NCBI GenBank assembly: GCA_963965975.1
Contig: OZ014413.1
Span: 8,582,101-8,646,100 of the forward strand
Source: Xestospongia bergquistia
Lineage: Eukaryota; Porifera; Demospongiae; Haplosclerida; Petrosiidae
Reading direction: 5' to 3'
DNA: 64,000 nucleotides
Position 1 is the first letter of the stretch. The number at the start of each line of letters is the position of its first letter. Positions 21,291 through 32,429 of this stretch are shown piece after piece. Under the pieces are notes generated by a model. That model worked only from the letters and a program-made list of their open reading frames with translations. It did not search any database and was not told where the DNA came from. The position numbers and the translations under genes were made by a program.

Positions 21291-21644
21291 AGAATGTTAT
21301 TTTTATTCCTATAACCATTATAATTACTATCTTTGTTTCTGGTCAGTATTATTATTGAAATTCTAAAATGTCATTTGCTCAAACAAAGAAAATAATATCA
21401 TAATAACTAATCATTTATTTAAAAGTTTAAGGGTTTATATTATTAGCTTTAAAAATTATGAAGTGTTATATATAAAAAAAGACAAAACTATTAATTGTTT
21501 GATATTGTTTAAATGCACACTTTAAAAAAGCAATAATTTAAAGCTGTCAACTTTCTATTAGTGTTCACTCAAATAATGATAAACTAATGTTAGTGATGTG
21601 TACACAATATCAATTATAACTTAATTGGGTATGCAGTAAAGTCA

Positions 21645-24600
21645 CTAGTCTTTAGAGCACAATAATGACTCTCTATAGTTATCACATGATTTATAGAAGG
21701 AATCATTAGCATCTTGTAATGGTAAACGATGAGATCTTTGGTTATTACGGTATTGATATTTACGATTAAAACGTGATAAATATTGACTGATTTTTGTAGA
21801 TATGCCAATTACTTTTCTTCTCGCTTTCTTTAATTGTCCTGTAATAAATAGAATATGAGACACCAATACAATGAAGATGGTGATGAAGAACAGGAGGATA
21901 GCAGCATTACTATAAACTGTTATCTCCATATGTCCCAGATACCATGTTGTGATGTATATAAAGGCAAGGTTGAAAAGAAGCCAACAGTCTAACAGGTTAA
22001 TAAAGTTACTCTTATATGGTCTGAACATAGCCTGACCAATTATGAACAAGAACAATATTGAGGCAATAGCTATGTAGATAACTTGAGCATAAGGTTCAAT
22101 ACTGTACAATATGTACATCATAATGAGAAGTAAGAGACGAGCTACAAACCAGTACTGCTTACTATTCTTATATGGAGCATGGATAGCTTCAAGTATTGGT
22201 CTTGTGTATTCATTGGTACATCTCCAATGTCTTAGAGGTTTAGTGAAGAGGAGAAGAGCATAGGGTAAGAGGAGAGGGAAGACAACCAATGATGTGATTA
22301 TCATGAGAGTAACATGCCCTTTACTACCATATTCCACAGACCCATCCCAATACCATACATGATATGTCTGTTCTGAAGTAAAGACTTTAGCTGGTGTAAA
22401 GACATTGATAATTGAACCTAATAGTCTTCCGAAGGAGAGGTGTACAACAGTAACTAGTACTTGAACTGATGAGTCAGCTATTTTGTTAGAAAGCCATAGA
22501 AAATAACGACTGAGGATAATGAGGACAACAACTATTGTCAGGAGATAAAGTGGAAATAGTAAACTGAGACCAGCTTTCCATAACTCTGTCATCCCATTAT
22601 AAAAACATAGAGGAAATCCAAGTCCAAGATTTAGAATTGAAAGTAAAACAATTGATATTTTTCTCACTACTTCCATTTTCCCATTGTAAACACTCAACAT
22701 ATCTAGTATCCCCACATTAGCAGCCTGAACATAGAATATAATCCCATTGAATGTACCAGTTGTTAAAGTAAGTCTGAGAGCAAATAACAGGTATATAAGA
22801 AGAGGACCAGCTACTGCATAGAGAACTAATGTCCACAACCACCAGTTACTACATTGTTTACATTCTGTAGAACCAAACACTACACTGTAGTTTGTAGAAC
22901 AATTGCCACATAAAATGCCTTCTCTGTTATAAAGACATAATGATGAATTAATCGATAAATCTTTTGAAAATATTTCAAATTTTTTGTCTCTAGTGCTGTA
23001 ACGAAAGTCGATGAGGATAGGGTCACTATTGCAGTATCCATGGTGACAATATAAAGACAAGAGAAATATAAATGTACTGTTAACTTGTACAGAACCAGCC
23101 CATGAAGTAAAAGTTGGTCTGTTAAATGTTCTAGTATTGATTCTACATTTGGGAATGTAGCTATCAATATTTAATAGGACTGGTGAACAGGCACAGGATC
23201 CTGTTATATTATTCAATTCAAAACCAGGTGGACAAGATTTTAGATTGATTTTAACAAGTTTTATATCAGTTATACTGGGAATTGTAAATAAGAGGGCACC
23301 ATAAGGTGCATCCAATGTACTGCGATCATTGGTATGTATTGTTACATTAATGAGAGTACATTGTTTACTTTCTCTTATAACTTGTGTATCTTCTCTCTCT
23401 GAAAACCACCAGTTAATGGGTATAAATCCAATGTTTGTATTCTTAACTGCTGCTACAGTGATAACTGAATAACTGTAAGTACCTACAGCATCAATAGCAG
23501 CCATTGAAAAATTAATTGTCTGTCCAGGATAAGCATCAGATGAATATGGCATAACAGAATTATGTGAATCACATATAGTCAGATTTACTGGAGTTGTTGA
23601 AAGTGGATATGTGTCTCCTGGTATGAAAGTAAAGATTTTCCTGTAAATATCAACAGCCATTTTAGAAGTAATAAAGTGTTTTCCCATGTAACAGTTATAC
23701 AGTTTTGATGAATACACAGCATTACCAGCAATTGTTGCTTCGTTATTTTCAAATAACACCATTATCTTTTTATAATGAGAATAATCGACTTGAAATTTGC
23801 AGTATATTTCACCATATGTATTACCTTGAGCATATATAGCTCCTCCACTAGACAGAACTTTGTTGTTTGTAAAATTAGCTTGAAGTCCTTCTTTGAGATG
23901 AATGACACTTTCTCCAATTAACATAATAGCTGCTCCATTAATACTTGTATTGTTGTGAAAGATCATATGTCCCTCTAGAGTAATATCAGATCGAATTGCT
24001 TGTATAACTGTACCATAGTTAGAGGCAAAAATACTAGGATTCTGTGATGATCCACCAATTTTGATGTTAAAGTTTGATAAATGAAATATGCTCACTGTTG
24101 ATAATATAGATGACATTCCATATTTGTTTTGTATATTATTGTGATATGCTTTCACAGAAATCATTTCCAATTGTATCTTGTTTTCTTTTGGTGGATATAC
24201 AGCTGCAATAACACTTAATGCCAGGTTTTTTTCATAGGTGATATTAAAAAAGCAAAGTCTAATAGAAAGTTCATTAGCATTAATCATAATTATATGTATA
24301 ACACTCTCTTGAAGTTTATCCAAATAAGGTTCACTGAATGTGAAGGTTGTATCAGCTATACATAGTGGATGGCATTTTTTGTTGTTAGAGGGAGTTAATG
24401 TTCTTCTGGATGCTTGATCAAAGAACATTATAAACACAATCGCACTTCCATGACATTTTTGAATCATGTAATTTGTATCAAATACTGAGTCATTGCAAAT
24501 AGCAGTTTTTGAGTGTGTTTTTGTGTTCAGATATAATACTAACATTGCTCCAGCTATTGAACCAAAATTATTTTTAAAGTTACATCTTGATATATTAACT

Positions 24601-25517
24601 TGAGCTTTAGTGTCATCTTGAGTATAGAGTATTGTAAGTCCTGCAGCATTGATGACTGGATTAGGAGATACTTTATTAATGGAAGAATTATAGAAGTCAG
24701 TAACACATATTAATCCAGGATAGACTATATAGTCAAAATTGTACATGAAATTTGAGTCTGTAATCTTTACTTGGTATTGGCTTAAATTGGAGTATGAATT
24801 TTTATATAATATCAACACTCCACTACCAACACTGCTACTTTGAGATGCAACTATGAGACCATAAGACCCTATTACATTAATAGAATCCAAAGTACCATTT
24901 TTATGTGCTACTACACTCTCAATACCTTGTGAAGAAGTTATATTAATATAATCCAAAGTACCATTAAGTAAGTTAACAGCTACAATAGCAAACCCATAGT
25001 ACTGGGATATATTCACATCTCTCATAGCAAAATGAGTGATCTCAGTGAGCACCAGTACAGCAGCATGATGTTGTGTGAAGTAGACAAGAGAACTAGTAGA
25101 GTTAATAATTTCAAGTTGTTCCTTATCAAGTGTAATAAGGTTAGCACCACAACCAATAAATGTCACTCTCTGTAGAGTCAGACTACTACTTCCAGTGAAA
25201 GCAAATCCAATAGTTGGATGGGTAGTGTTAATGTAAGTGGAAGAGATACATTGAATAGTAGCCATTGAGTGGTTACCTTGTATGGTAAGTGAGTAGTTGG
25301 TATTAATGGTACATAAACTCCCATTACCATTAATATTGTAGAGAGTATCCAGGAGGAGAAGAGTAGTGTCACTAGTGTAATTATAGTGATGACACAAGTA
25401 TAACTTGAGGAGATGATCTTGTGAAGTAATATTGATTACCTTATTACATTTACTACATATCAGTAGTAAGTGAAAGAGGAGTACCAACATAAGCCACTTC
25501 ATGTTGTCAGTGAACAT
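21645..25517 (-). CDS. Gene 4: beta-helix ectodomain multi-pass membrane receptor-like protein, type A membrane domain
   Basis: Intronless, 1290 aa, start MFTDNMKWLML followed by a signal peptide. The closest relative is gene 1, with near-identical sequence from the middle of the ectodomain to the stop (KHFITSKMAVDIYRKIF, NREGILCGNC, VWYWDGSVEYG, NDSFYKSCDNYRE) and a shared 3' flank. It is about 20 aa longer than gene 1 because near residues 185-230 it has two successive versions of one beta-helix rung: a gene 5-like one (GTLDYINITSSQGIES) and a gene 1-like one (GTLDSINVIGSYGL). The two DNA copies share a 16-base word 66 bases apart. Same predicted topology as its neighbours; function unknown. 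Confidence 0.88.
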   Translation of the reverse strand: MFTDNMKWLMLVLLFHLLLICSKCNKVINITSQDHLLKLYLCHHYNYTSDTTLLLLDTLYNINGNGSLCTINTNYSLTIQGNHSMATIQCISSTYINTTHPTIGFAFTGSSSLTLQRVTFIGCGANLITLDKEQLEIINSTSSLVYFTQHHAAVLVLTEITHFAMRDVNISQYYGFAIVAVNLLNGTLDYINITSSQGIESVVAHKNGTLDSINVIGSYGLIVASQSSSVGSGVLILYKNSYSNLSQYQVKITDSNFMYNFDYIVYPGLICVTDFYNSSINKVSPNPVINAAGLTILYTQDDTKAQVNISRCNFKNNFGSIAGAMLVLYLNTKTHSKTAICNDSVFDTNYMIQKCHGSAIVFIMFFDQASRRTLTPSNNKKCHPLCIADTTFTFSEPYLDKLQESVIHIIMINANELSIRLCFFNITYEKNLALSVIAAVYPPKENKIQLEMISVKAYHNNIQNKYGMSSILSTVSIFHLSNFNIKIGGSSQNPSIFASNYGTVIQAIRSDITLEGHMIFHNNTSINGAAIMLIGESVIHLKEGLQANFTNNKVLSSGGAIYAQGNTYGEIYCKFQVDYSHYKKIMVLFENNEATIAGNAVYSSKLYNCYMGKHFITSKMAVDIYRKIFTFIPGDTYPLSTTPVNLTICDSHNSVMPYSSDAYPGQTINFSMAAIDAVGTYSYSVITVAAVKNTNIGFIPINWWFSEREDTQVIRESKQCTLINVTIHTNDRSTLDAPYGALLFTIPSITDIKLVKINLKSCPPGFELNNITGSCACSPVLLNIDSYIPKCRINTRTFNRPTFTSWAGSVQVNSTFIFLLSLYCHHGYCNSDPILIDFRYSTRDKKFEIFSKDLSINSSLCLYNREGILCGNCSTNYSVVFGSTECKQCSNWWLWTLVLYAVAGPLLIYLLFALRLTLTTGTFNGIIFYVQAANVGILDMLSVYNGKMEVVRKISIVLLSILNLGLGFPLCFYNGMTELWKAGLSLLFPLYLLTIVVVLIILSRYFLWLSNKIADSSVQVLVTVVHLSFGRLLGSIINVFTPAKVFTSEQTYHVWYWDGSVEYGSKGHVTLMIITSLVVFPLLLPYALLLFTKPLRHWRCTNEYTRPILEAIHAPYKNSKQYWFVARLLLLIMMYILYSIEPYAQVIYIAIASILFLFIIGQAMFRPYKSNFINLLDCWLLFNLAFIYITTWYLGHMEITVYSNAAILLFFITIFIVLVSHILFITGQLKKARRKVIGISTKISQYLSRFNRKYQYRNNQRSHRLPLQDANDSFYKSCDNYRESLLCSKD

Positions 25518-26747
25518 AAGATCAATTTGATCTATGAAGGTAGCTTTGCAATTTAAAGTAACTGTTCTTTTTGTTATTTTAAAGATGATGGTAAACTGTG
25601 TCTATTCTAATGTAAAGATGATCCAGTGTGCTTGCAATAACTTAGCCATTCATTTGAACTGACAAGTGAAAATAAAGTAACTTAATTTTATGCTCAAGTA
25701 AATAATTTAAATTAGAATCATCTTTATATTTCTATTTAAAACAATTAGTTATTGGTGTCATTTTCACTTTAAAAGATCTAGAATCAATCAATTTAGCATA
25801 TAAATGTGACCTATTAACTTGTATAGTTTTAGCTTCCAAATAAACAAATTGTCTATTTTCTTAGCGTAAAGAGAGATGATAAACTTGTTCTTTGTTCTAT
25901 TTAAATATAAGTGTGCTTACAATAATTCTCAATTTGAATTGACAATTGAAAGTAAACTAATACTCACATAAAGAACAATTTAGATAACAATCACCTTTGT
26001 GGTCTTTATAAAACAATTCCTTTTCGGTTTTACCTTCATTTTAAAAATAGAACTAATCAATGAAGTGTATATCAAATTGAACTATTAGTTATGATGGAAA
26101 CTAACTGTATATGGACTTGTTATTATCAGAAAATTCTAATTGTAAATGAAGTGTATAAGTTACCATGATTTGTTTGTGTAGGTCTCCATAACAATGATAT
26201 GTAGTTAGTAAATGTTCCTTGTACAAGGAGAGTGTTGTTAACCAAATACAAGTTAAGTACACAATCAAAGACTAATGAGTAATACATGTCAATAATAATA
26301 ATAGTTGGGAAATGTCTTTTTGTTTTATTTTCACCTTTATTTATCTCCATTCTATATAATTCTGATTCCTTTTTCTTCTAATAGGTAACTTAAAATTGCT
26401 GCCTAACTGTTATCTCTATCTTTGTTTTAGACAGAATCCTTATTATTTTGTTAAATTGATAACTTGCAAACCACTTTATATACACTGACTTACTATCATT
26501 GTATGTAAGAATTATGCACTAACATTGTACAGCAAGAAAACTCGTAAAATGTCATTTTTAATTGTCAACAATTTAAAAATATTTACAGTGGATATTCACT
26601 CAAATGTCATAATATGTATAAACTATAATGAAATGTAATTAAATAATAAAATATAACTATTGTTCATATCTGGTACACTCATTACACAGGTATACCTCTA
26701 TATCACAAAAGTGAATATTATTTTATTAGCAGAACTGTAGCATATAT
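25518..26747. other. Spacer between genes 4 and 5
   Basis: 25518-25680 is the conserved 5' flank of gene 4. 25770-26000 and 26180-26290 match the shortened spacer at 10.1-10.8 kb. No gene is seen; a 74-codon frame at 26126-26350 has no supporting features. Confidence 0.5.
25664..25673. promoter_or_regulatory. IRF-site-like word, one mismatch, gene 4
   Basis: AAGTGAAAAT, one base different from the AAGTGAAAGT seen upstream of genes 2, 3 and 6, about 147 bases from the start. Weak evidence alone. Confidence 0.15.
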
Positions 26748-29700
26748 TTAATATGCTGTGTTTAATATTGCTTCTCTATAGTTATCACACGAACCATAGA
26801 AGGAATCATTAGAGTCTTGTAAAGGTAAATGGCGAGATCTTTGATTGGTATGATCTCGGTGACTTTGACTGACTCTTGTGAACATTGTATTGAACTTCAT
26901 TTTTGCTTTCTCTAAGTGTCCTGTAATAAACAGAATATGAAAGACCAGTACAATTAAGAAGGTCACAAAGAACAGAAAGATAGCAACTAAACTGTAGACT
27001 TTAACATCATAATCTTTTGTTGTGATATATATGAATGAGAGGTTGAAGAGAAGCCAACAATCTAAAAGGTTTATTAGTTTATTCCTGAAAGGTCTATAAA
27101 TAGCCTGACCAATTATGAAAAAGAACAACATTGAGGCAATAGCTGTGTAGATGAAATATTCATAAGGTTCAATACTGTACAATATGTACATTATAATGAG
27201 AAGTAAAATACGAGCTACAAACCAGTACTGCTTATCATTCTTATATGGAGCATGGATAGCTTCAAGTATTGGTCTTGTGTATTCACTGGCACGTGTCCAA
27301 TGTCTGAGAGGTTTTGCAAAGAGGAGAAGAAGAACATAGGGTAAGAGAAGAAGAAAGACAACCAATGATGTGATTATCATGAGAATAATATGTCCTTTAC
27401 TACCATATTCAACAGACCCATCCCAATACCATATGTGATATGTATGTTCTGAAGTAAAAACTTTAGCAAATGTAAAGGCATAGATAATTGCACCTAATAG
27501 TTTTCCAAAGGAGAGGTGTACAACAGTAACTAATACTTGAACTGAGGAATGAGCTATTCTGTTAGAAAGCCTTAGAGAAAAATGACTGAGGATAATGACG
27601 ACAACAACTATTGTCAGGAGATAGAGTGGAAATAGCAAACTGAGACCAGCTTTCCATAACTCGGTCATCCCATTGTAAAAACATAGAGGGAACCCCAGTC
27701 CAAGATTTAGTACTGAAAGTAAAACAATTGATATTTTTCTCACTACTTCCATTTTCCCATTGTAAACACTCAACATATCTAGTATCCCCACATTAGCAGC
27801 CTGAGCATAGAATATAATTCCATTGAATGTACCAATTGTTAATGTAAGTCTAAAAGCATATAACAGGTAAATAAGAAGAGGACCAGTTACTGCATAGAGG
27901 ACTAGTGTCCACAACCACCAGTTACTACATTGTCTACATTCTGTAGAACCAAACACTACACTGTAGTTTGTAGAACAATTGCCACATAAAATGCCTTCTC
28001 TGTTGTAAAGACATAATGATGAATTAATTGATAAATCTTTTGAAAGAATTTTAAATTTTTTGTCTCTATTGTTGTATTGAAAAACAGTGAGTTCAGTGTC
28101 TCCATTACAGTATCCATGAAAGCAATATAAAGATAAGAGAAATGTTTCATTCACTCTACCAACCCATGACGTAAAAGTTGGTCTGTTAAATGTTCTAGTA
28201 TTGATACTACAGTTAGGAGTGTAGCCATTAATGTTTAATGATGAGATTACATTAGAACAGATACAAGATCCTATTACTGTATTCAGTTCAAAACCAGGTG
28301 GACACGATCTTAACTTGATTCTAACGACTGTTGTGTTGATGACACTTGGTATTGTGAATAGGAGATTACCAAAGTGAGTGGACATATCTAAGGTATCTAT
28401 ATCATTGGTATGTATAGCTACATTGACATGTGTGCACTCATCAGTTTCTGTTATGACACGTACATTGTTGCTCTCTGAAAACCACCATTTAATGGGCATA
28501 AATCCAGCATCTGTAGCCTTTACTGATGTTATAGTAACAATGGAATAACTATGGTGGCCTATAGCATTGATAGCAGCCATTGAAAAGGTAATTGTTTGTC
28601 CAGGATAAACGTCATATGTATAGGGCAAAACAGAATGGGGTGTGTCACATATAGTCAGGTTTACTGGAGTAGTAGAAAGTTCATAAGTATTATTTGGTCT
28701 AAAAGTAAAAATGGTATTGTAAATGTCATTTGCCATTGTAGTATTAGCATAATATTTGCTCATGTAGCAGTTATACAACTTTGATGAATAAACAGAGTTG
28801 CCAGAAACTGTAGCTCTGTTGTTTTTGAACAATACCATTATGTTGTCATAGTGATAGAAATCAACTTGGAATGTACAATAAGTTTCATCAATTGTATTGC
28901 TGAAAATATATATAGCTCCTCCTTTAGATAAAGCACGATTATTTATGAATTTAGCTCGAAGTCTTTGTGTGAGACGAATAAAGCCATCTATTAATGTAAT
29001 AGCTGCTCCATCAATACCTGTGTTGTTATGAAAAAGCATGTGCCCATGTAGAACAATATCTGATCTAATTGCCTTTATAACTGTACCATAATTAAAAGAG
29101 AATTTGCTGGGATTTTTTGCTGATCCATCAATTTTGACAGTATTAATATCTAATAGTTTAAACAAGCTGACTGGTGGGTAGACAGTGGAAGATATGTGAT
29201 ATCTTTCTGGTATGTTATTATGACATACTTTAACTGACTTCATTATCATGTTTATCTTGTTAGTTTTTGGAGGACGTGCAGCAATGTAAACGGTCAGAGC
29301 CTTATTTTTCTCAAAAACGACATTGTTGAGCTCGAATTTGATGTGGAGTTGATTGGTGTTAATAAACAATATGTACATAACACTTTGTTGATTACTATTT
29401 AAAAGGCTATTATTTGTATAATTAAAGATCACATTACTCAATTGTAATGGATGATAAAACGTGTGTGTACCCAATGGTCGTGATATCTGATCAAAGTACA
29501 TGATGAACACAATAGCACTTGCACGGCATTTTCCAACACTGCCATTTGTGTCAAATATTGAATTATTGTGAATTAACGTTTGCGAGTTTGCTATTGTGTT
29601 CAGATGTAATACAAGCAGAGCTGCTGCTATAGAGCCTATATTACCTTTAAAAGTACATTGTGATATATTAACTTGAGCTTTAGTGTCATTTTGAGTATAG

Positions 29701-30518
29701 AGTATTGTAAGTCCTGCAGCATTAATGACTGGATTTCGAGAGACTTGATAAGTGAAAGTATTATAAAAATCCTTAATGCATTTAAAGTATGGATAGTAAA
29801 TTGACTCATAGTTCCTTTCAAAATGTGACATTGTAATTACTACATTGTTTTGTGTGGAAGTGTTCATTGAATTTCCATACAATAAAATTACTCCACAACC
29901 TACACTATAGCCATTTTTATATGCTGCTACACTTTCAATGCCTTTTGAAGAAGTTATGTTAGCAGAATCCAAAGTAGCATTAGGTAAGTTAACAGCTACA
30001 ATAGCAAACCCGTAGTACTGGGATATGCTCACATCTCTTATAACAAGATGACTGATCTCAGTAAACACCAGTACAGCAGCATGATATTGTGTGAAGTAGA
30101 CAAGAGAACTAGTAGAGTTGATAATGTTAAATTGCTCTTCATCAAGGGTATTAAGGTTAGCACCACAACCAGTAAATGTCACTCTCTGTAGAGTCAGACT
30201 ACTACTTCCAGTGAAGGCAAATCCAATAGTTGGATGAGTAGTGTTAAAATAAGTGGAAGAGATACATTGAATAGTAGCCATTGATTGGTTACCTTGTATG
30301 GTAAGTGAGTAGTTGGTATTAATGGTACACATACTCCCATTACCACTAATATTGTAGAGAGTATCCAGTAGGAGAAGAGTAGTGTCATCAGTGTAATTAT
30401 AATGATGACACAAGTATGACTGGAGGAGACGATCTTCTGAAGTAATATTGATTACCTTATTACAATTACTACATATCAGTAGTAAGTGAAAGAGGAGTAC
30501 CAACATAAGCCACTTCAT
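26748..30518 (-). CDS. Gene 5: beta-helix ectodomain multi-pass membrane receptor-like protein, type A membrane domain
   Basis: Intronless, 1256 aa, starting MKWLMLVLLF directly at the signal peptide; the MFTDN extension of genes 1-4 is absent, supporting MKW as the family start. The ectodomain is a more diverged member (TSSKGIESVAAYKN, FKNNRATVSGNSVYSS, SKGGAIYIFSNTIDETYC), followed by NREGILCGNC and the type A membrane domain (NGIIFYAQAANVGILDML; VWYWDGSVEYG appears as IWYWDGSVEYG; EAIHAPYKNDKQYW). The tail is shorter than in genes 1-4 (QRSRHLPLQDSNDSFYGSC, then DNYREAILNTAY). The broken copies at 10.8 and 19.6 kb derive from a gene of this subtype. Confidence 0.88.
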   Translation of the reverse strand: MKWLMLVLLFHLLLICSNCNKVINITSEDRLLQSYLCHHYNYTDDTTLLLLDTLYNISGNGSMCTINTNYSLTIQGNQSMATIQCISSTYFNTTHPTIGFAFTGSSSLTLQRVTFTGCGANLNTLDEEQFNIINSTSSLVYFTQYHAAVLVFTEISHLVIRDVSISQYYGFAIVAVNLPNATLDSANITSSKGIESVAAYKNGYSVGCGVILLYGNSMNTSTQNNVVITMSHFERNYESIYYPYFKCIKDFYNTFTYQVSRNPVINAAGLTILYTQNDTKAQVNISQCTFKGNIGSIAAALLVLHLNTIANSQTLIHNNSIFDTNGSVGKCRASAIVFIMYFDQISRPLGTHTFYHPLQLSNVIFNYTNNSLLNSNQQSVMYILFINTNQLHIKFELNNVVFEKNKALTVYIAARPPKTNKINMIMKSVKVCHNNIPERYHISSTVYPPVSLFKLLDINTVKIDGSAKNPSKFSFNYGTVIKAIRSDIVLHGHMLFHNNTGIDGAAITLIDGFIRLTQRLRAKFINNRALSKGGAIYIFSNTIDETYCTFQVDFYHYDNIMVLFKNNRATVSGNSVYSSKLYNCYMSKYYANTTMANDIYNTIFTFRPNNTYELSTTPVNLTICDTPHSVLPYTYDVYPGQTITFSMAAINAIGHHSYSIVTITSVKATDAGFMPIKWWFSESNNVRVITETDECTHVNVAIHTNDIDTLDMSTHFGNLLFTIPSVINTTVVRIKLRSCPPGFELNTVIGSCICSNVISSLNINGYTPNCSINTRTFNRPTFTSWVGRVNETFLLSLYCFHGYCNGDTELTVFQYNNRDKKFKILSKDLSINSSLCLYNREGILCGNCSTNYSVVFGSTECRQCSNWWLWTLVLYAVTGPLLIYLLYAFRLTLTIGTFNGIIFYAQAANVGILDMLSVYNGKMEVVRKISIVLLSVLNLGLGFPLCFYNGMTELWKAGLSLLFPLYLLTIVVVVIILSHFSLRLSNRIAHSSVQVLVTVVHLSFGKLLGAIIYAFTFAKVFTSEHTYHIWYWDGSVEYGSKGHIILMIITSLVVFLLLLPYVLLLLFAKPLRHWTRASEYTRPILEAIHAPYKNDKQYWFVARILLLIIMYILYSIEPYEYFIYTAIASMLFFFIIGQAIYRPFRNKLINLLDCWLLFNLSFIYITTKDYDVKVYSLVAIFLFFVTFLIVLVFHILFITGHLEKAKMKFNTMFTRVSQSHRDHTNQRSRHLPLQDSNDSFYGSCDNYREAILNTAY

Positions 30519-30863
30519 TTTGTTTGAATATAAGATCTTGATGCAGCAAATTTGTTGAATTTAACTATTTGATTATTTTCCATTAGTTTATTAGCTGTTA
30601 GTAAACCCCGTCCTTCTAAATAATTTCTTACAAATAATCCCAATCACTGAGAACCTGATCTTGTGTAAGATGTGAACATCAAGTCCCTTATATCACAAAA
30701 TTTACTAATGCATAAAATACTAGTACATAACAATTATATTTTATAGTTTCATTATTTAACAAATTCATTAACTTTCACTTTCAAGAACATGAAATAAACA
30801 AACTCGAATTAGTCAATGTTTATAACTTTTGATGTCTCAGACAGCCCATGCAGTAATGCTATA

Positions 30864-31494
30864 TACCGTAATTAGCTTTTATTTCCTTCTCAAAATATTC
30901 GTTTCAAAAAATTTCGTGTTGCTAAATTTTCGTCCGACTCTAATTAAACGAAAATTTTGCTAAAGTGAAATTTTTACACAAGTGATAAAGGTGAGACCAC
31001 GTGTTGCATTAGCTCGAGTAATGAGCTCCTCCTGGTTGGTAAGGGCAATGGCTCTAGGAGGAAGTGTAGCCAATAGCGACCCCCTTGGATCAGGGAGGTC
31101 GTAATAGCTCTTGAAATAATTTCGAATACTCGACTGTGACATCTCAATCTATGGGTAGTTCTTGGTGTAACTCACTCTGATGACATCATCATTAAATGAC
31201 AGGTAGTGATGTCATCATATACATAATGACATCATCTAAATCCATCACCTACACCCTAAACCAAACCTTATGACACATAGTGATGTCATCGTCATAGAAG
31301 TTACACCAAGAAGGACCCATATCTCTTCAATAGACAAACATGTGCTATTTATGTACTGGTTATTCTAAATATTCATCATTCCAATTTTCGTTACAATAAT
31401 AACTTCATTAAATAGAAATTTGTGATTCGCAAAAATTTTGTTTATCAAGGGTGAAACGAAAATATTTCACAACGAAAAAAAGCTAAATACGGTA
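30864..31494 (-). mobile_element. Tc1/mariner-like inverted-repeat DNA transposon, non-autonomous, with a nested insertion
   Basis: Ends are inverted copies: TACCGTAATTAGCTTTT on the left and AAAAAAGCTAAATACGGTA on the right, each flanked by TA, the target site duplicated by Tc1/mariner/pogo elements (known). The similarity of the ends runs about 50 bases with CGAAAATTTT-like words. A minus-strand frame at 30960-31142 (SIRNYFKSYYDLPDPRGSL, PPRAIALTNQEEL) looks like real protein and may be the N-terminus of a former transposase or captured sequence. That assignment is a guess. A second small element is inserted at 31153-31318. Confidence 0.6.
31153..31318. mobile_element. Small inverted-repeat element (MITE), copy 1, nested in another transposon
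   Basis: A 166-base element with inverted ends GGGTAGTTCTTGGTGTAACT and GTTACACCAAGAAGGACCC. It is a close copy of 61418-61601, sharing the interior with repeated TGACATCATC / GATGTCATCA words. The flanking 8 bases match only at 5 of 8 positions, so the target duplication has decayed or changed. No coding capacity. It interrupts the TA-flanked element around it and so is the younger of the two. Confidence 0.75.
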
Positions 31495-31559
31495 TATTGA
31501 TTACACCTATATATTATATGTATGGAGACTCAAAGAAAATAAAGAAATTATATTAATTA

Positions 31560-32060
31560 GTGTTATGTATTCTACTTGTATACATCTAATTATCTGTATT
31601 ATATGAAACACTTTCTATTGACTGTACAAGAAAGTATAATAGTTGTTGTGACTGTTTACAACTTTGTAAGTTTGTCCTATGGGATTGCTAAAGTGAGAAA
31701 AATGTTATGTTAACATTTGTACTTTATTAAATACTAAAGTGTGTACATCAAAATATTACAAATTTACAATAGTATCGTTGCTACTTAGTATTCAAATATT
31801 GAATGTTTGTAAGTCAATAATATTAATGTTATGGAACATATCACTATATATTATATGTACTATAAGTGTGATATAAAGTTAGGTGGATAATTCTCTGTCT
31901 TAACATGAAGCTGTCCATGATCCACATGGCATATATTGATTGCATTCCAGTCCAATTGAATAATTTGATGTACCCACCTGATCAACATTTAGACAAACTT
32001 TAATAACAAAATTAAAATAGTTATAGTTACATTCCATTTTCAAAAAGAAAGGTGGTCCAA
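31560..32060 (-). repeat. Decayed copy of the Ig/FN3 gene 3' flank
   Basis: About 31560-31920 aligns by eye with 39120-39440, the 3' end and flank of the Ig/FN3 receptor gene (shared GTTATGT.TTC.ACTTG, TTGTACTT.ATCAAATAC-like and TTATG.AACATATC blocks). It marks a former duplicate of that gene in this area. The last-exon reading frame is not kept. Confidence 0.5.
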
Positions 32061-32420
32061 TTTTATTTACGTAATAAATAAATAAAATACATAAATTTTT
32101 ACACACACACATTATATCTGACTATTGCTTCATCCCATAATTCATTTGGTTGTTTAACAAGACATCTACCATTACAAAGGTTACTATGGCAACAAAAAGA
32201 GAAAAATAAACAATTGATTTCTATTTCATGTCATATACCTGTAGTCAGGTCCTAATAGGTCCTTACCCAAGAGAAAGACATAATAATAATGACATATATC
32301 ATTAGAAAACTTGCAACATCCATCCATGAAGTATTGACAATAAAACATAGATGTGTGAATAATACCTGGAATGAGCAACAATTAGAATGTTATGTTATAC
32401 AATCAAATATAACAACTCTT
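31900..32420 (-). pseudogene. Exon-like Cys-rich fragments, unrecognised
   Basis: Three protein-like pieces on the minus strand: one after a splice-acceptor-like TTCCAG (about 32385) with YCQYFMDGCCKFSNDIC, ending at a GGTAAGG donor-like site (about 32270); one with CCHSNLCNGRCLVKQPNELW (about 32110-32200) after a pyrimidine-rich tract; and one ending ECNQYMPCGSWTASC at a stop at 31900-31902. Frames and phases do not join cleanly by eye. CCxxxxCN recalls Ly6-type folds, but this is weak. Either a small Cys-rich gene or relics. Confidence 0.2.
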
Positions 32421-32429
32421 AATTTTAAT

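Larger units (their letters stand above)
19926..21640. repeat. Duplicated spacer between gene 3 and gene 4
   Basis: 19926-20640 matches 11241-11930; 20149-20860 matches 1-712; 21313-21640 matches about 713-1060. The internal part 20861-21312 is found only here and carries the rest of a plus-strand exon relic and a CT-rich run. Confidence 0.75.
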
